DNA of 64,000 bases from Aurantibacillus circumpalustris (GCF_029625215.1 NZ_CP121197.1:4526001-4590000); one strand, 5' to 3'. Counted from the first letter of the stretch, positions 53,092 to 62,759 are shown. The notes: generated from the sequence alone by a model not told the origin. A program made the numbers and translations.

Positions 53092-53904
53092 ATGAGTTTC
53101 AAAAAAGTCTTTTTTCTCTTCATATTTTTTCAATTTAGTCTAAGTTTATTTTCACAAATCAAACTTTGCTCCTGGAATCTTGAAAATTTCGGTAAATCAA
53201 AAAGTGACAGCGCGATTGATTTTATTGCAAATACCTTAAAACCGTTTGACGTAGTAGCTATTGTTGAAGTTGTTGCTGGGAATGGCGGTGCTCAGGCAGT
53301 CGCTCGTTTAGTTGATGTTTTAGATCAGAAAGGTTTTGATTGGGATTATTGTATTAGCGATCCTACAAGTGGATCAACAAATAGTTCTGAACGCTATGCC
53401 TTTCTGTGGAAAACGTCTCGCCTAAAAAAATTAGGTAGGGCTTGGTTGGACAGTTGCTATCAATCAGAAATTGAAAGAGAACCTTATTTTGCGGATTTTA
53501 TTTTTGAAGGGAAAATTTTTACCGCCGGCGCTTTTCATGCAGTTCCAAAAAACAAACAACCAGAAACTGAGATTAAATATTTTAAATTTTTACCTGAAAA
53601 ATACCCGACAAAAACCTTTATATTTTCCGGCGATTTTAATTGCCCCGAATCTCATACGGTTTTTAATCCTCTTAAAGGCCTTTTATACAAGCCCATTTTC
53701 ACAAACCAAAAAACATCCTTAAAGCGAGAGTGCGTGTCGGATGAATGCTTAGCGTCTGAATACGATAATATTTTTTACAATTCCACAAAAATTAAGTTTT
53801 CAAAATCGGGAGTGATTCATTTTTATAAGAGTTTCACTAGTTTGCAATCTGCTCGTACTGTTTCAGACCACTTACCAGTTTATTTTGAGTTTTTCTTGAA
53901 TTAA
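53092..53904 (+). CDS. Secreted endonuclease/exonuclease/phosphatase family protein
   Basis: A protein of 270 residues with a signal peptide and a DNase I-like fold. Conserved metal and catalytic positions are visible: SWNLENFG, IVEV (Glu), a FSGDFNCP motif (Asp-x-Asn) and the final SDHLPVY (Asp-His). I start at the ATG at 53092 because SFKKVFFLFIFFQF then forms a proper signal peptide; an ATG at 53050 in frame would add 14 residues. An extracellular nuclease or phosphodiesterase is likely. Confidence 0.85.
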   Translation: MSFKKVFFLFIFFQFSLSLFSQIKLCSWNLENFGKSKSDSAIDFIANTLKPFDVVAIVEVVAGNGGAQAVARLVDVLDQKGFDWDYCISDPTSGSTNSSERYAFLWKTSRLKKLGRAWLDSCYQSEIEREPYFADFIFEGKIFTAGAFHAVPKNKQPETEIKYFKFLPEKYPTKTFIFSGDFNCPESHTVFNPLKGLLYKPIFTNQKTSLKRECVSDECLASEYDNIFYNSTKIKFSKSGVIHFYKSFTSLQSARTVSDHLPVYFEFFLN

Positions 53905-54587
53905 ATGGCTTTTATCGAAAACCTAAATCCTATTCCATGCAAATTTTCAATTTGTATATCTTCTGCAAGTAGCTTGCGTAAGCGTGAAATAAAAACATCC
54001 AAACTTCGGCCTAAAAAATAATCATCATCGCCCCAAAGTTTTTTTAAAATTTCTTCACGCGTTAAAACTTTATCTTCATTCTCCAAAAACAATTTTAGGA
54101 GCTGAGATTCTCGCTGTGTAAGTTTTATCTTTTCATCTCCTTTATACAACAGATAATTGCTGGAATTGAATACATAAGGGCCAACAGAATACTCCAACCT
54201 CTCAGTGGAAATAGTTTTCTTTGAACGCGTGAGAAAAATTTCAATCTTTAATAATAATTCCTCAATGCTAAAAGGTTTAATGAGATAGTCATCAGCGCCG
54301 AGTTTTAAACCTTTTATTCTATCTTCTTTTAATACTTTTGATGATAGAAAGAAAATTGGAACATCTGGATTCAGCTTACGGATTTCTGTTGTCAATTCAA
54401 ATCCATCCATTTTTGGAAGCATGATATCAAAAATGCAAATATCAAAAGAAGTACTTTTGAAATAATTTAGGCAACTAATCCCATCAGTACAGTGCGTTAC
54501 TTCATACTTACTTTGTTCCAAATTATCCTTTGTGAGAAAAGCAAGGGTTTCATCATCTTCCGCGTATAAAATTTTAATAGCACTCAT
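53901..54587 (-). CDS. OmpR-family response regulator
   Basis: A 228-residue regulator. The receiver domain (residues 1-120) has the acidic pair at 11-12, phospho-acceptor Asp54 in FDIMLPKMDG, and Lys in LSSK. The winged-helix DNA-binding domain (about 130-225) has the expected LTQRESQLLKLF and GRSLDVFISRLRKLL. It overlaps the kinase gene by 4 bp (ATGA), so both are one unit. The adjacent DUF1573 gene, with phased TTAACA sites in the shared upstream region, is a likely target. Confidence 0.94.
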   Translation of the reverse strand: MSAIKILYAEDDETLAFLTKDNLEQSKYEVTHCTDGISCLNYFKSTSFDICIFDIMLPKMDGFELTTEIRKLNPDVPIFFLSSKVLKEDRIKGLKLGADDYLIKPFSIEELLLKIEIFLTRSKKTISTERLEYSVGPYVFNSSNYLLYKGDEKIKLTQRESQLLKLFLENEDKVLTREEILKKLWGDDDYFLGRSLDVFISRLRKLLAEDIQIENLHGIGFRFSIKAI

Positions 54588-55846
54588 TGTTTTTGAGGAA
54601 TTTGAAGGGATAAAGTAATACCGTTTACTTGATTATTGAAGGCTTTTATTATCCATCCGTGCAGCAAACACACTTTCTTAACATAATATAAACCGAGTCC
54701 AAAACCATTTACCTCATTACTTCGGGAGTTTGGAATTCTATAAAATTTATCAAAAATAAAGGGGATTTTTTTCTTAGAAACACCAATGCCGTTATCTTTA
54801 AATTCTAGCTTTAAACCATTTTTTTCTTTCGTCAAACAAATACTTAATTCAGGCGAATTCTCGCAATACTTAATAGCATTATCAATTACATTGTAAACCA
54901 AATTCGTGAAATGAAATTCGTCTGCATAAATTTTCGGTTCACTGATTGAACTTTCAATCATTACTTTTAAATTTTCATGTTTTAAGCGTATATTCTCGAT
55001 TACATCATTTATAAGTGGTAAAATTTCTATTTCTTTTCTATCAAGCGTTAAAGGCGCACTATCAGATTTAGCGATGTTGAGTATTTTTTCAATGTGACTA
55101 TTTAACTTATTGCTTTGACCAATAATAATACCGGTATATTTTGCCAGTTTCTCATCGTTTTTTATTTTTTCTTGTTTGTAAAGGTAATTAGAAGCGATGA
55201 GGATAGAAGATAAAGGTGTTTTAAACTCATGCGTCATATTATTAATAAAATCTCGCTGCAACTCTGAATATTTTTTTTGTTGCAAAATGGTGAAGATAGA
55301 ATACACATATATCAGCATTACAAGGACAAGGATTCCTGAAAGCACTAACCAAAACTTTAATGAACCTATTAAGTAACCAGTTTCGTTTGGAAAGCGAATA
55401 GCGAAGTAATAAACCAAGTTTTTCTGTTTGGGGAAATGAAAGGAAGATTTCTTCTCTGATTTGTTATGAAAAGAAACATAGTTACCATAAACCATTTCAT
55501 CACTTTCACATTTATAGATAGCATATTCAAAATCTAATAGAAGATTAGCTCGTTCGAACTCTGTTTTGAGGCAGTATTCCAAAATCTGTGCATCAAAGTC
55601 ATTATTTACATTCACAATGTAATAATCATTTGCCACCTTGTTTATCGGGTTTTTTAGAGGAAATTCATTGTCACTTAATTTATAGAGCCTGTCCACTACT
55701 TGCAATAAAGTAATATGTACGGTTTGACTAAACTTTTTTCCTTCATTATTAAATGCCTGCTTTGTCCAGAAAAACTGGACAACCAAAATACCTGTAATAG
55801 CGACAAGACCGAGTGCGATAACACTATTTAATTTATTTAGTTTCAA
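54584..55846 (-). CDS. Sensor histidine kinase
   Basis: A 420-residue membrane kinase. Transmembrane helices lie at about 8-28 and 162-187 with a sensor domain of about 130 residues between them. A HisKA domain follows with His206 in NNMTHEFKTPLSS, then a HATPase domain (NVIDNAIKYC N-box, DNGIGVSKK, GFGLGLYYVK). The plan fits the PhoR/RprX-type partners of OmpR regulators in Bacteroidota. The signal is unknown. Confidence 0.94.
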   Translation of the reverse strand: MKLNKLNSVIALGLVAITGILVVQFFWTKQAFNNEGKKFSQTVHITLLQVVDRLYKLSDNEFPLKNPINKVANDYYIVNVNNDFDAQILEYCLKTEFERANLLLDFEYAIYKCESDEMVYGNYVSFHNKSEKKSSFHFPKQKNLVYYFAIRFPNETGYLIGSLKFWLVLSGILVLVMLIYVYSIFTILQQKKYSELQRDFINNMTHEFKTPLSSILIASNYLYKQEKIKNDEKLAKYTGIIIGQSNKLNSHIEKILNIAKSDSAPLTLDRKEIEILPLINDVIENIRLKHENLKVMIESSISEPKIYADEFHFTNLVYNVIDNAIKYCENSPELSICLTKEKNGLKLEFKDNGIGVSKKKIPFIFDKFYRIPNSRSNEVNGFGLGLYYVKKVCLLHGWIIKAFNNQVNGITLSLQIPQKQ

Positions 55847-55903
55847 TTAAAGCGTTTCATTTTACAATCTAATATTACTCAAAATAAATTCTATTCCATC
55901 GCC

Positions 55904-55942
55904 ATTAACATGTCATTAACAATTATTTGAACTCGCTTAACA
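55904..55942. promoter_or_regulatory. Helically phased TTAACA sites, candidate response-regulator operator
   Basis: ATTAACA occurs at 55904-55910 and 55915-55921 (11-bp period), and CTTAACA at 55936-55942 (21 bp from the second). The copies face the same way and are one and two helical turns apart. OmpR-family regulators bind such direct repeats; the Bacillus PhoP box is built from TTAACA-type repeats with 11-bp period. The array lies between the divergent histidine kinase and DUF1573 genes, 22 bp before the -7 box at 55964. Confidence 0.5.
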
Positions 55943-55963
55943 GCCTTTGCGGAATTACCATAC

Positions 55964-55971
55964 TATGTTTG
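55964..55971 (+). promoter_or_regulatory. -7 box of the DUF1573 gene
   Basis: TATGTTTG matches TAnnTTTG exactly and lies 56 bp before the ATG at 56028. No TTG stands at the usual -33 distance, which fits a promoter that needs an activator; the TTAACA array lies just upstream. Confidence 0.5.
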
Positions 55972-56027
55972 TAATATAATTCTTGCAAGAAGAAATAAAT
56001 TATTTACTAATCTTAAAAAAAACAATC

Positions 56028-56444
56028 ATGAAAACTACACTTAAACTTTCGACTATCGTAATAGCTTCTGCGCTATTGTCCTTCAGCCCTAGCCTTGTTA
56101 TCTCTCATTCACTGAATTCAGAAAAAATATTAGAAATTAAAAGAAACATCAAGTGGAAAAACACTGAAATCAATTTAGGAGATATCGTTCAGAATAAACC
56201 AGTAACACTTGAATTTGAATTTACAAATGTGGGTGATAATCCTGTTTTAATCACCAATGTTCAAGCGTCATGCGGGTGCACCTCAACTAACTACATTAAG
56301 ACACCGATATTACCAGGAGAAAGCACGAAAATTTCAGCAGTTTTTAATGCTGCCGCTAAAGGTGTTTTCAAAAAACAGATAACGGTAATTACCAACGCAG
56401 AAGACGGTCCAAGGACACTTAGCTTTACTGGAACGGTTATGTAA
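56028..56444 (+). CDS. DUF1573 domain secreted protein
   Basis: A 138-residue protein with a signal peptide and one DUF1573 domain (an immunoglobulin-like ASH/MSP-type fold): FEFTNVGDNPVLITNVQASCGCT, then PGESTKI and the closing TGTV. DUF1573 proteins are frequent exported proteins of Bacteroidota with no fixed function. The start is the ATG at 56028; codons before it are in frame back to 55983 but do not form a signal peptide. Expression is probably set by the divergent two-component system. Confidence 0.85.
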   Translation: MKTTLKLSTIVIASALLSFSPSLVISHSLNSEKILEIKRNIKWKNTEINLGDIVQNKPVTLEFEFTNVGDNPVLITNVQASCGCTSTNYIKTPILPGESTKISAVFNAAAKGVFKKQITVITNAEDGPRTLSFTGTVM

Positions 56445-56460
56445 ATCGATACAAGGATGT

Positions 56461-56508
56461 CTGAAATAATTGTCTTCTCGACTACTCTCTGAATGACAAT
56501 TATTTCAG
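56461..56508. terminator. Perfect 14-bp hairpin between convergent genes
   Basis: CTGAAATAATTGTC (56461-56474) and GACAATTATTTCAG (56495-56508) are exact inverted copies around a 20-base loop. The gene on each side points at it (DUF1573 on +, T9SS cargo on -). AT-rich stems flank a longer loop than usual, so it is either a bidirectional terminator or an RNA-stabilising hairpin. Confidence 0.6.
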
Positions 56509-56518
56509 ATTGTCCATA

Positions 56519-57178
56519 TTAATCTGCCTTAATAAACTTTACCGTCTCGCTTGATTTAGTATTAGAGAATCGAATAAAGTACACGCCTGTGGGAAGTTCA
56601 TCTATTTTTATTTCATTCTCAGAATTTAAAAGGGGCATTTTTTTAACTAAACTACCAATAGAAGAATAAATTAAAGCGCCGGTATATTCCGAATTATTTT
56701 TGAAATAAAGTACATCCTTAGCAGGATTAGGAAATACTGAATTTATTTTTATTTTTTTTACCTCGTTTAAACCAGTTACTTGACCAATTGTTAATGTGAA
56801 TTGCACAAAGTTACTATCTGTGTGGTGACAAATTTGTTGTCCGGAAGACATAAAGGTTTGATGGTTTATGGTGTAAGTTCCAGACTGTAATTGTCCAACA
56901 ACAAAAGTGTCTATATGGGTTTGAGTTGCTGTGAGCATTCCATTCCAATAACATCCGTGTAATTTTATTTCTTTGGGATTATGTGTTACTGAATGATTTA
57001 AATCTACTACAATTCCTTGGTTTGGTGTTGTAACATGCGTAACAATTTTAACTATATCGTTTGTTGTAGGCGATGCCGGAATAATAGTTGGTGTACCAAC
57101 GTATGGGAGACTTTGCGTTTGTGCATTACCATAATTAGCTAAAGCGATTATACATAGAAGGTAGGCAAGTTTTTTCAT
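56519..57178 (-). CDS. Small T9SS type A cargo protein
   Basis: A 219-residue secreted protein: signal peptide (MKKLAYLLCIIALANYGNAQ), a short beta-rich domain, and a C-terminal type A sorting domain (NSVFPNPAKDVLYFKN, ELPTGVYFIRF, ending FIKAD). The N-terminal domain contains HxxxH-like residues and three Cys but no motif I can name. It would be exported by the T9SS and displayed or released. Confidence 0.85.
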   Translation of the reverse strand: MKKLAYLLCIIALANYGNAQTQSLPYVGTPTIIPASPTTNDIVKIVTHVTTPNQGIVVDLNHSVTHNPKEIKLHGCYWNGMLTATQTHIDTFVVGQLQSGTYTINHQTFMSSGQQICHHTDSNFVQFTLTIGQVTGLNEVKKIKINSVFPNPAKDVLYFKNNSEYTGALIYSSIGSLVKKMPLLNSENEIKIDELPTGVYFIRFSNTKSSETVKFIKAD

Positions 57179-57260
57179 ATCAAAAGTTTTTACGTCTAAA
57201 ACAGAACAAGTTTTATGCCAGAACTTGTTAATTAAGCCTCGAATTCGCTTGAGACAAGTT

Positions 57261-57294
57261 AAAAAAAATCCCCATCTAAAAAGACGGGGATTTT
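57261..57294 (-). terminator. Rho-independent terminator of pckA
   Basis: AATCCCCATC (57267-57276) pairs with GACGGGGATT (57283-57292), with one mismatch and a 6-base loop. Read on the minus strand it is followed by a run of eight T. It lies directly after the pckA stop. Confidence 0.8.
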
Positions 57295-57314
57295 GAATAC
57301 AAATCTCGATAAAC

Positions 57315-58928
57315 TTAAGCAGTAACTTCTACCTTTGGCGCCGCAGCAAGAATTTCTTCGTTTGCAGCAGAAGCGTATTGCTCGAAGTTCTTTACAAAAG
57401 AATTCGCCAAATTTTGCGCTACTTTATTAAATTCAACTTTATCTTTCCAAGCATTTTCTGGCTCTAGAATTTCTGAAGGAACTCCAAGACAAGTTGTAGG
57501 GAAATTTAATTTAAAATAAGGCGTCTCTTTAAACTCCACTTTATCCAACTCACCCGTTAAAGCAGCTGTAATTAAAGCACGTGTATAAGATAATTTAATA
57601 CGACTACCTACACCGTAAGCACCGCCTACCCAGCCGGTATTTAATAACCAAACATTTACTTTATGTTTTTTTAATTTCTCACCAAGTAATTCTGCATATT
57701 TTGTAGGATGTAATGGCAAAAATGCTTTTCCAAAACAAGCAGAAAAAGTTGTTGTTGGTTCAGTAATTCCCATTTCGGTTCCTGCAACCTTAGCAGTATA
57801 ACCAGAAATAAAATTATACATCGCTTGACCTGTAGTTAATTTGCTTATCGGAGGTAAAACACCAAATGCATCACATGTTAAAAAGAAAATATTTTTTGGA
57901 ATATCTCCAACGGCAGGGGAAACTGCATTATGAATATAATCAGAAGGATAACTTACACGTGTGTTTTCAGTCCTACTGATATTCGCATAATCAACAGTTG
58001 TGGTTCCTTCTTGAAAACCAATATTTTCTAATAGAGAGCCAAATTTAATAGCGTTAAAAATCTGAGGTTCTTTTTCTGCGGTAAGGTCTACACATTTTGC
58101 ATAGCAACCACCTTCAAAGTTAAACACGCCTTTGTCGCTCCAACCATGCTCGTCGTCACCAATTAATTTACGATTTGGATCTGCACTCAAGGTAGTTTTA
58201 CCAGTTCCTGATAAACCAAAGAAAATAGCTGTGTCACCGTCCTTACCAATGTTAGCAGAACAATGCATACTTAATACTTTTTTCTCATGAGGTAGAATGT
58301 AATTCAAAACAGAGAAAATAGATTTTTTAATTTCGCCTGTATAACCAGTTCCGCCAATCAAAATTGTTTTTTTGGTGAAATTGATAATTGCAAAATTATG
58401 TTGACGCGTTCCATCTATTTTAGGATCAGCTTTAAAACCTGGTGCGTTAATAATTACCCAATCATGTTTAAAGGTTTTAATTTCTTCAGCAGTTGGCCGT
58501 AAAAATAAATTGTAAGAAAATAAATTACTCCAAGCGTGTTCATTAACAACGCGAATATTTAAACGAAAAGCTGGATCAGCACATACGTAAGCGTCACGAA
58601 CAAAAATTTCTTTGTTACCTAAATACGCAAGCATTCTGTTATGAAGCGCATCGAATTTATCTGACTCAAAACGATTGTTTACATCACCCCACCATACACT
58701 ATCTTTGGTGTTTTCATCATAAACAACAAATTTATCTTTAGGGGAACGTCCAGTAAATTCACCGGTATCAATGGCCAAAGCGCCAACATCTGTCAAAACT
58801 CCTTCACCCCTTACAATACACTCTTCAATTAGTTCACTTGGGTGAAGATTCCAGTACGCCATATCAACATTTGAAAGGCCAAGTTGTGCGACTGAAGCAT
58901 TCTCTGCTTTTATTCCAATTTCGTTCAT
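57315..58928 (-). CDS. pckA: Phosphoenolpyruvate carboxykinase (ATP)
   Basis: A 537-residue enzyme of standard length that turns oxaloacetate and ATP into PEP, CO2 and ADP. The kinase-1a loop FGLSGTGKTTLSADPNR, the metal site HGWSDKGVFNFEGGCYAKC and the N-terminal FTGRSPKDKF all match. The -7 box TAATTTTG lies upstream on the minus strand at 58962-58955. Confidence 0.97.
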   Translation of the reverse strand: MNEIGIKAENASVAQLGLSNVDMAYWNLHPSELIEECIVRGEGVLTDVGALAIDTGEFTGRSPKDKFVVYDENTKDSVWWGDVNNRFESDKFDALHNRMLAYLGNKEIFVRDAYVCADPAFRLNIRVVNEHAWSNLFSYNLFLRPTAEEIKTFKHDWVIINAPGFKADPKIDGTRQHNFAIINFTKKTILIGGTGYTGEIKKSIFSVLNYILPHEKKVLSMHCSANIGKDGDTAIFFGLSGTGKTTLSADPNRKLIGDDEHGWSDKGVFNFEGGCYAKCVDLTAEKEPQIFNAIKFGSLLENIGFQEGTTTVDYANISRTENTRVSYPSDYIHNAVSPAVGDIPKNIFFLTCDAFGVLPPISKLTTGQAMYNFISGYTAKVAGTEMGITEPTTTFSACFGKAFLPLHPTKYAELLGEKLKKHKVNVWLLNTGWVGGAYGVGSRIKLSYTRALITAALTGELDKVEFKETPYFKLNFPTTCLGVPSEILEPENAWKDKVEFNKVAQNLANSFVKNFEQYASAANEEILAAAPKVEVTA

Positions 58929-58954
58929 TCTTTAATATAAAGGTTAATAGAGCG

Positions 58955-58962
58955 CAAAATTA
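58955..58962 (-). promoter_or_regulatory. pckA -7 box
   Basis: TAATTTTG on the minus strand matches TAnnTTTG exactly and lies 26 bp before the start codon. No good TTG is visible at the -33 spacing. Confidence 0.45.
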
Positions 58963-59011
58963 CGAAAAAAAAAGCGTCTTTCGAGGCTGTTTTTCCACAA
59001 TTATATTTTTT

Positions 59012-59404
59012 TTATCTTATTGATACTGAGACTAGTTGACCCTCTTTTACGATTTTTTTCAACTGGTCAATAAATTCAGTTTTTTCATTGCCTTTTATTT
59101 CAGTAAGTGGTAAACATATTCGTATTTCGCCCTCTCGGCCAATACTTTTTGATGTTGATTTTAACTTTAACTTTTCAATTTCAGCTTTAACTTTTTCATA
59201 AGTAGGGCCGTCAATGCCTGCACCATAACTTCCAAAAGCTACCTCAATAGCACAGGCATTATCCGTTACGCCGTCATATACAGTCGGTTCTTTTGTTACT
59301 TGAGGTACAGAGTTCGGTTTTTCTTGGTTTGCTTTTTCTTGAGATTTACAAGACACAATTAATAAACATAAAGCCCCAGTAATGAAAAATAAAATTCGTT
59401 GCAT
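59012..59404 (-). CDS. Small lipoprotein of unknown function
   Basis: A 130-residue protein with a lipobox (LIVSC, about residues 15-19) followed by a charged linker (KSQEKANQEKPN). The mature part is a small alpha/beta domain. A conserved feature is the FGSYGAGIDGPTYEKV segment, which is common in short Bacteroidota lipoproteins. Function unknown. Confidence 0.75.
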   Translation of the reverse strand: MQRILFFITGALCLLIVSCKSQEKANQEKPNSVPQVTKEPTVYDGVTDNACAIEVAFGSYGAGIDGPTYEKVKAEIEKLKLKSTSKSIGREGEIRICLPLTEIKGNEKTEFIDQLKKIVKEGQLVSVSIR

Positions 59405-59508
59405 AATGATAGATTTTAAATTGAAAGTTAAGTATTAATAGTAAAAGTTTGGTCAATGTCTGTCAATAGTTATTCATAGCCTTCAATTGTTAGACCAAAT
59501 AAATTGTT

Positions 59509-59928
59509 TTAACCTTTTTTAAAAGCTGAGAAGCTCAAACTCAACCATCCGGCAACAAACAAAAGACCTCCGATTGGAGTGATTGGACCGAGAAGCTTTA
59601 AACCATCCATTCCAATTAAGTTTCTAGTGCATAAAAAATATAACGATCCACTGAACAAAATAATTCCCCAGAAAAACAAATGGTACGCGGTGTTTAGAAA
59701 CTTATTGGTATATGATTTTTTTAAGATTACAACAAGTAACATCGCTAGTGTATGATACATTTGATATTTAACAGCAGTGTCGAAACCATTTAATTGATCC
59801 ACTGTAATTAAACCGCGTGGTAATTGATTCTTTAAAGCGTGTGCTCCAAGAGCTCCAAGGCCGACAGCTATTGCACCTAAAATTCCTATCGTAATAAGTT
59901 GTTTTGGGATAAGACTATTTTGTTCCAT
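59509..59928 (-). CDS. DUF423 (YgdD-type) membrane protein
   Basis: A protein of about 139 residues with four transmembrane helices. The motif GLGALGAHALK, a hydrophobic AVKYQMYHTLAML and the closing PIGGLLFVAGWLSL fit DUF423. I use the Met at 59928; the ATG at 59955 would add nine polar residues. The family has no known function. Confidence 0.88.
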   Translation of the reverse strand: MEQNSLIPKQLITIGILGAIAVGLGALGAHALKNQLPRGLITVDQLNGFDTAVKYQMYHTLAMLLVVILKKSYTNKFLNTAYHLFFWGIILFSGSLYFLCTRNLIGMDGLKLLGPITPIGGLLFVAGWLSLSFSAFKKG

Positions 59929-59960
59929 GTAAAAAAAATCAGAATGTTGATTCAATAAAA

Positions 59961-60563
59961 CTACTTCTTTTGTTTCTTTTTTAATTCTCTTAAAATTTCT
60001 TCGTCAGACTTACCTATAAAACTAATGGCTCCTTTTGCACTTAAAGCCCAATCACTTTTTGGATATTCATTAATAATTTCTTCGTAAATTTTTCTTGCTT
60101 CGGCCTCATTGTTTAAGTAGGTATTTTCATCATACAATTGTGCTAATAAAAATAGTGCAGCGGGACGGTTTTTAAAATTTGGATACATGTTAATACATTG
60201 ATCTAATGCCACTTTCGCTTGCGGAATATTATTAATCGCTCTTGCAACTTGTGCAGTTTTTATCAGATAAATAGGGCACATGGTATCACTCTGGCAATAA
60301 AATGCGAAATCCGTAAACGCTTTAATTGCCTTATTAGCTGACACTGTATTTACCTCCGTTTCGTTTAAAAGAATGCTGTCAGCTTTCCTAGCTGCATTCA
60401 GCATGTTTTTACAATCGGTTAGAAAATTTTTTGCAAGACGTTGATTGGAATCCGATTTAACTACTTTGTTTTGTTCTGATTCTTCCTTTTTTGTATTATC
60501 GGTACAAGAAACAAAAACCAGAAAAAAGGAAATTAAAATTATAGACGCAACTTGTATTCTCAT
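59961..60563 (-). CDS. TPR-containing lipoprotein
   Basis: A 200-residue protein with a lipobox (FVSC, about residue 20), a charged spacer (TDNTKKEESEQNK), then two or three TPR-like helices (PAALFLLAQLYDENTYLNNEAEARKIYEEIINEYP). It lies 1 bp after the def gene and is probably translated with it. It resembles BamD/YfgC-type helper lipoproteins in plan only; I do not assign that role. Confidence 0.75.
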   Translation of the reverse strand: MRIQVASIILISFFLVFVSCTDNTKKEESEQNKVVKSDSNQRLAKNFLTDCKNMLNAARKADSILLNETEVNTVSANKAIKAFTDFAFYCQSDTMCPIYLIKTAQVARAINNIPQAKVALDQCINMYPNFKNRPAALFLLAQLYDENTYLNNEAEARKIYEEIINEYPKSDWALSAKGAISFIGKSDEEILRELKKKQKK

Positions 60564-60564
60564 A

Positions 60565-61173
60565 TTATCTCTTTGGTTTGTATACTTTAGTTTTATAATC
60601 CGCTGAGATTTTTCCGTTGGCTATATCGTTTAATTTTCCTGAAATCATCTTTCTTTTAAAAGGACTTATTTTATCAGTAAATAATTTTCCATCAATGTGA
60701 TCGTATTCATGCTGTATTACACGCGCAATAACACCATTGTGTTTTTCAACGTGTTTTACAAATTTCTCATCGTAATATTCTATTTCCACATCTGGCATCC
60801 GACTCACATCTTCCCTAATTTTTGGAATACTCAAACATCCTTCATTAAACTTCCATTCAACACCTTCTTCGTTTAGAATTCGCGCATTGATAAATACTTT
60901 TTTAAAGGCTTTTAGTTCTTTTCTTTGCGCCGGAGTAAACTCAGCATCTTCTTCATCATCTTCTTCATCCACCTCTGAAAAAGGCTCAGTGTCAACAATA
61001 AACAAGCGGATAGCTTTTCCTACCTGAGGTGCAGCTAACCCAACACCTTTAGCCTTGTACATGGTCTCGAACATGTCTTTTATTAACTGATCAAGTCCTT
61101 CATAATTTTTATCAATATCTACCCCTACCTTTCTAAGTACCGGGTCTCCATAAACAACTATTGGTAATACCAT
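60565..61173 (-). CDS. def: Peptide deformylase
   Basis: A 202-residue zinc/iron enzyme that removes the formyl group of new proteins. The three family motifs are GVGLAAPQVG, EGCLSIP and QHEYDHIDG. It has a long acidic insert (EVDEEDDEEDAEF, about residues 70-85) between motifs 1 and 2, usual in Bacteroidota deformylases. Confidence 0.96.
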   Translation of the reverse strand: MVLPIVVYGDPVLRKVGVDIDKNYEGLDQLIKDMFETMYKAKGVGLAAPQVGKAIRLFIVDTEPFSEVDEEDDEEDAEFTPAQRKELKAFKKVFINARILNEEGVEWKFNEGCLSIPKIREDVSRMPDVEIEYYDEKFVKHVEKHNGVIARVIQHEYDHIDGKLFTDKISPFKRKMISGKLNDIANGKISADYKTKVYKPKR

Positions 61174-61179
61174 TCTTCT

Positions 61180-61224
61180 AAATTTTGAATGCTAAATTTT
61201 GAATGTTAAATGAATTCAAAATTT
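61180..61224. repeat. Short direct and inverted AAATTTTGAAT repeats upstream of def
   Basis: AAATTTTGAAT occurs at 61180-61190 and 61194-61204 in direct orientation, and its reverse complement ATTCAAAATTT at 61214-61224. The second and third can form an 11-bp hairpin. It lies just upstream of the def start and may only be a degenerate intergenic repeat. Confidence 0.5.
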
Positions 61225-61248
61225 ATAATTTATAATTCAACATTTCTT

Positions 61249-62727
61249 TTATCTACTATAGTTTGGGGCTTCGCGTGTTATCACCACATCATGCGGGTGA
61301 CTTTCTTTAACACCCGCTGCCGTAATACGTATGAATTTAGCATTTTGTAAAGCCTTAATATCTTTGGCACCACAATATCCCATCCCTGCTTTAACACCAC
61401 CAATCACCTGATATATAATTTCAGAGAGGCTTCCTTTATATGGCACTCTACCGCTAATACCTTCAGGGACTAATTTTTTGATATCGTCTTCTGCGTCTTG
61501 GAAATAACGGTCTTTACTACCTTTCTGCATAGCCTCTAGTGAACCCATACCACGGTAAGACTTAAATTTACGTCCTTCGAAAATAATTGTTTCACCAGGA
61601 CTTTCTTCAGTACCTGCAAACATTCCGCCCATCATAACAGTTCCTGCCCCTGCGGCTAAAGCTTTCACAACATCACCTGTAAAACGTATTCCTCCGTCGG
61701 CTATTAGCGGAACCCCTGTTCCTTTTAAAGCGTGAGCCACATCAAGAATTGCAGACAACTGCGGAACGCCCACACCTGCTATAATACGTGTAGTACAAAT
61801 AGAACCTGGACCAATTCCAACTTTTACAGCATCTGCACCAGCTTTCACAAGATCCAATGCTGCCTTTCCGGTTGCAATGTTTCCAACAATTACCTGAAGA
61901 TTTTTATATTTTTTCTTGACTTCTTTTAATTTTTCAATAACACCCTTACTATGTCCATGAGCTGTATCAATAATTACAGCATCTACACCTGCATTAACTA
62001 AAGCGTCTACACGCTCCATGGTATCGGCTGTAACTCCAACCGCCGCTGCCACGCGCAAACGTCCCCTTTCATCTTTTGCTGCATTTGGACGTACTTTCAT
62101 TTTAATCATGTCCTTGTAGGTAATCAAACCAATCAATTTATTGGCTTTATCTACAATAGGTAACTTTTCAATTTTGTGTTCTTGTAAAATTTCTTCTGCC
62201 TTCTTGAGCGTAATTCCAATAGGTCCAGTAATTAACTGTTGACTTGGAGTCATTACTTGAATAACAGGTTTCTTGAAATCCTTCTCAAACCTTAAATCAC
62301 GGCTGGTAACAATGCCCAATAATTTATTTTGCTTATCTACAATAGGAATACCGCCAATTTTATTGTCAGTCATTAATTTTACAGCGTCACCAATACTCGC
62401 TTCACCATTAATAGTAACAGGATCGAGAATCATTCCACTCTCACTTCGTTTCACCTTACGCACTTGATCGGCTTGTTCGGCAATCGTCATGTTTTTATGT
62501 AGCACTCCTATTCCCCCTTCCTGAGCAATAGCGATAGCAAGACTATGCTCAGTAACAGTATCCATTGCGGCAGATACAATTGGTGTATTTAATTTTATTT
62601 TTTTTGTAAAGTATGAAGCAATTGTAACTTCTCTTGGAAGCACTTCCGAATAATCGGGTACTAATAATACATCGTCGTAAGTTAGCCCTTCAGGAACAAA
62701 CTTGTTAGTTAAAAAATTGGAAGCCAT
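61249..62727 (-). CDS. guaB: IMP dehydrogenase
   Basis: A 492-residue enzyme of guanine nucleotide synthesis, with two CBS domains (about residues 95-215) inside the barrel. The catalytic Cys is in [12 protein letters not shown], and the barrel ends with the flap residues and [13 protein letters not shown]. The N-terminus ([16 protein letters not shown]) and the [10 protein letters not shown] phosphate site are typical. It has its own promoter-like -7 box at 62760-62767. Confidence 0.97.
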   Translation of the reverse strand: MASNFLTNKFVPEGLTYDDVLLVPDYSEVLPREVTIASYFTKKIKLNTPIVSAAMDTVTEHSLAIAIAQEGGIGVLHKNMTIAEQADQVRKVKRSESGMILDPVTINGEASIGDAVKLMTDNKIGGIPIVDKQNKLLGIVTSRDLRFEKDFKKPVIQVMTPSQQLITGPIGITLKKAEEILQEHKIEKLPIVDKANKLIGLITYKDMIKMKVRPNAAKDERGRLRVAAAVGVTADTMERVDALVNAGVDAVIIDTAHGHSKGVIEKLKEVKKKYKNLQVIVGNIATGKAALDLVKAGADAVKVGIGPGSICTTRIIAGVGVPQLSAILDVAHALKGTGVPLIADGGIRFTGDVVKALAAGAGTVMMGGMFAGTEESPGETIIFEGRKFKSYRGMGSLEAMQKGSKDRYFQDAEDDIKKLVPEGISGRVPYKGSLSEIIYQVIGGVKAGMGYCGAKDIKALQNAKFIRITAAGVKESHPHDVVITREAPNYSR

Positions 62728-62759
62728 TGAAAATGAATTTTAAGGTTTTAAAATTCGGG

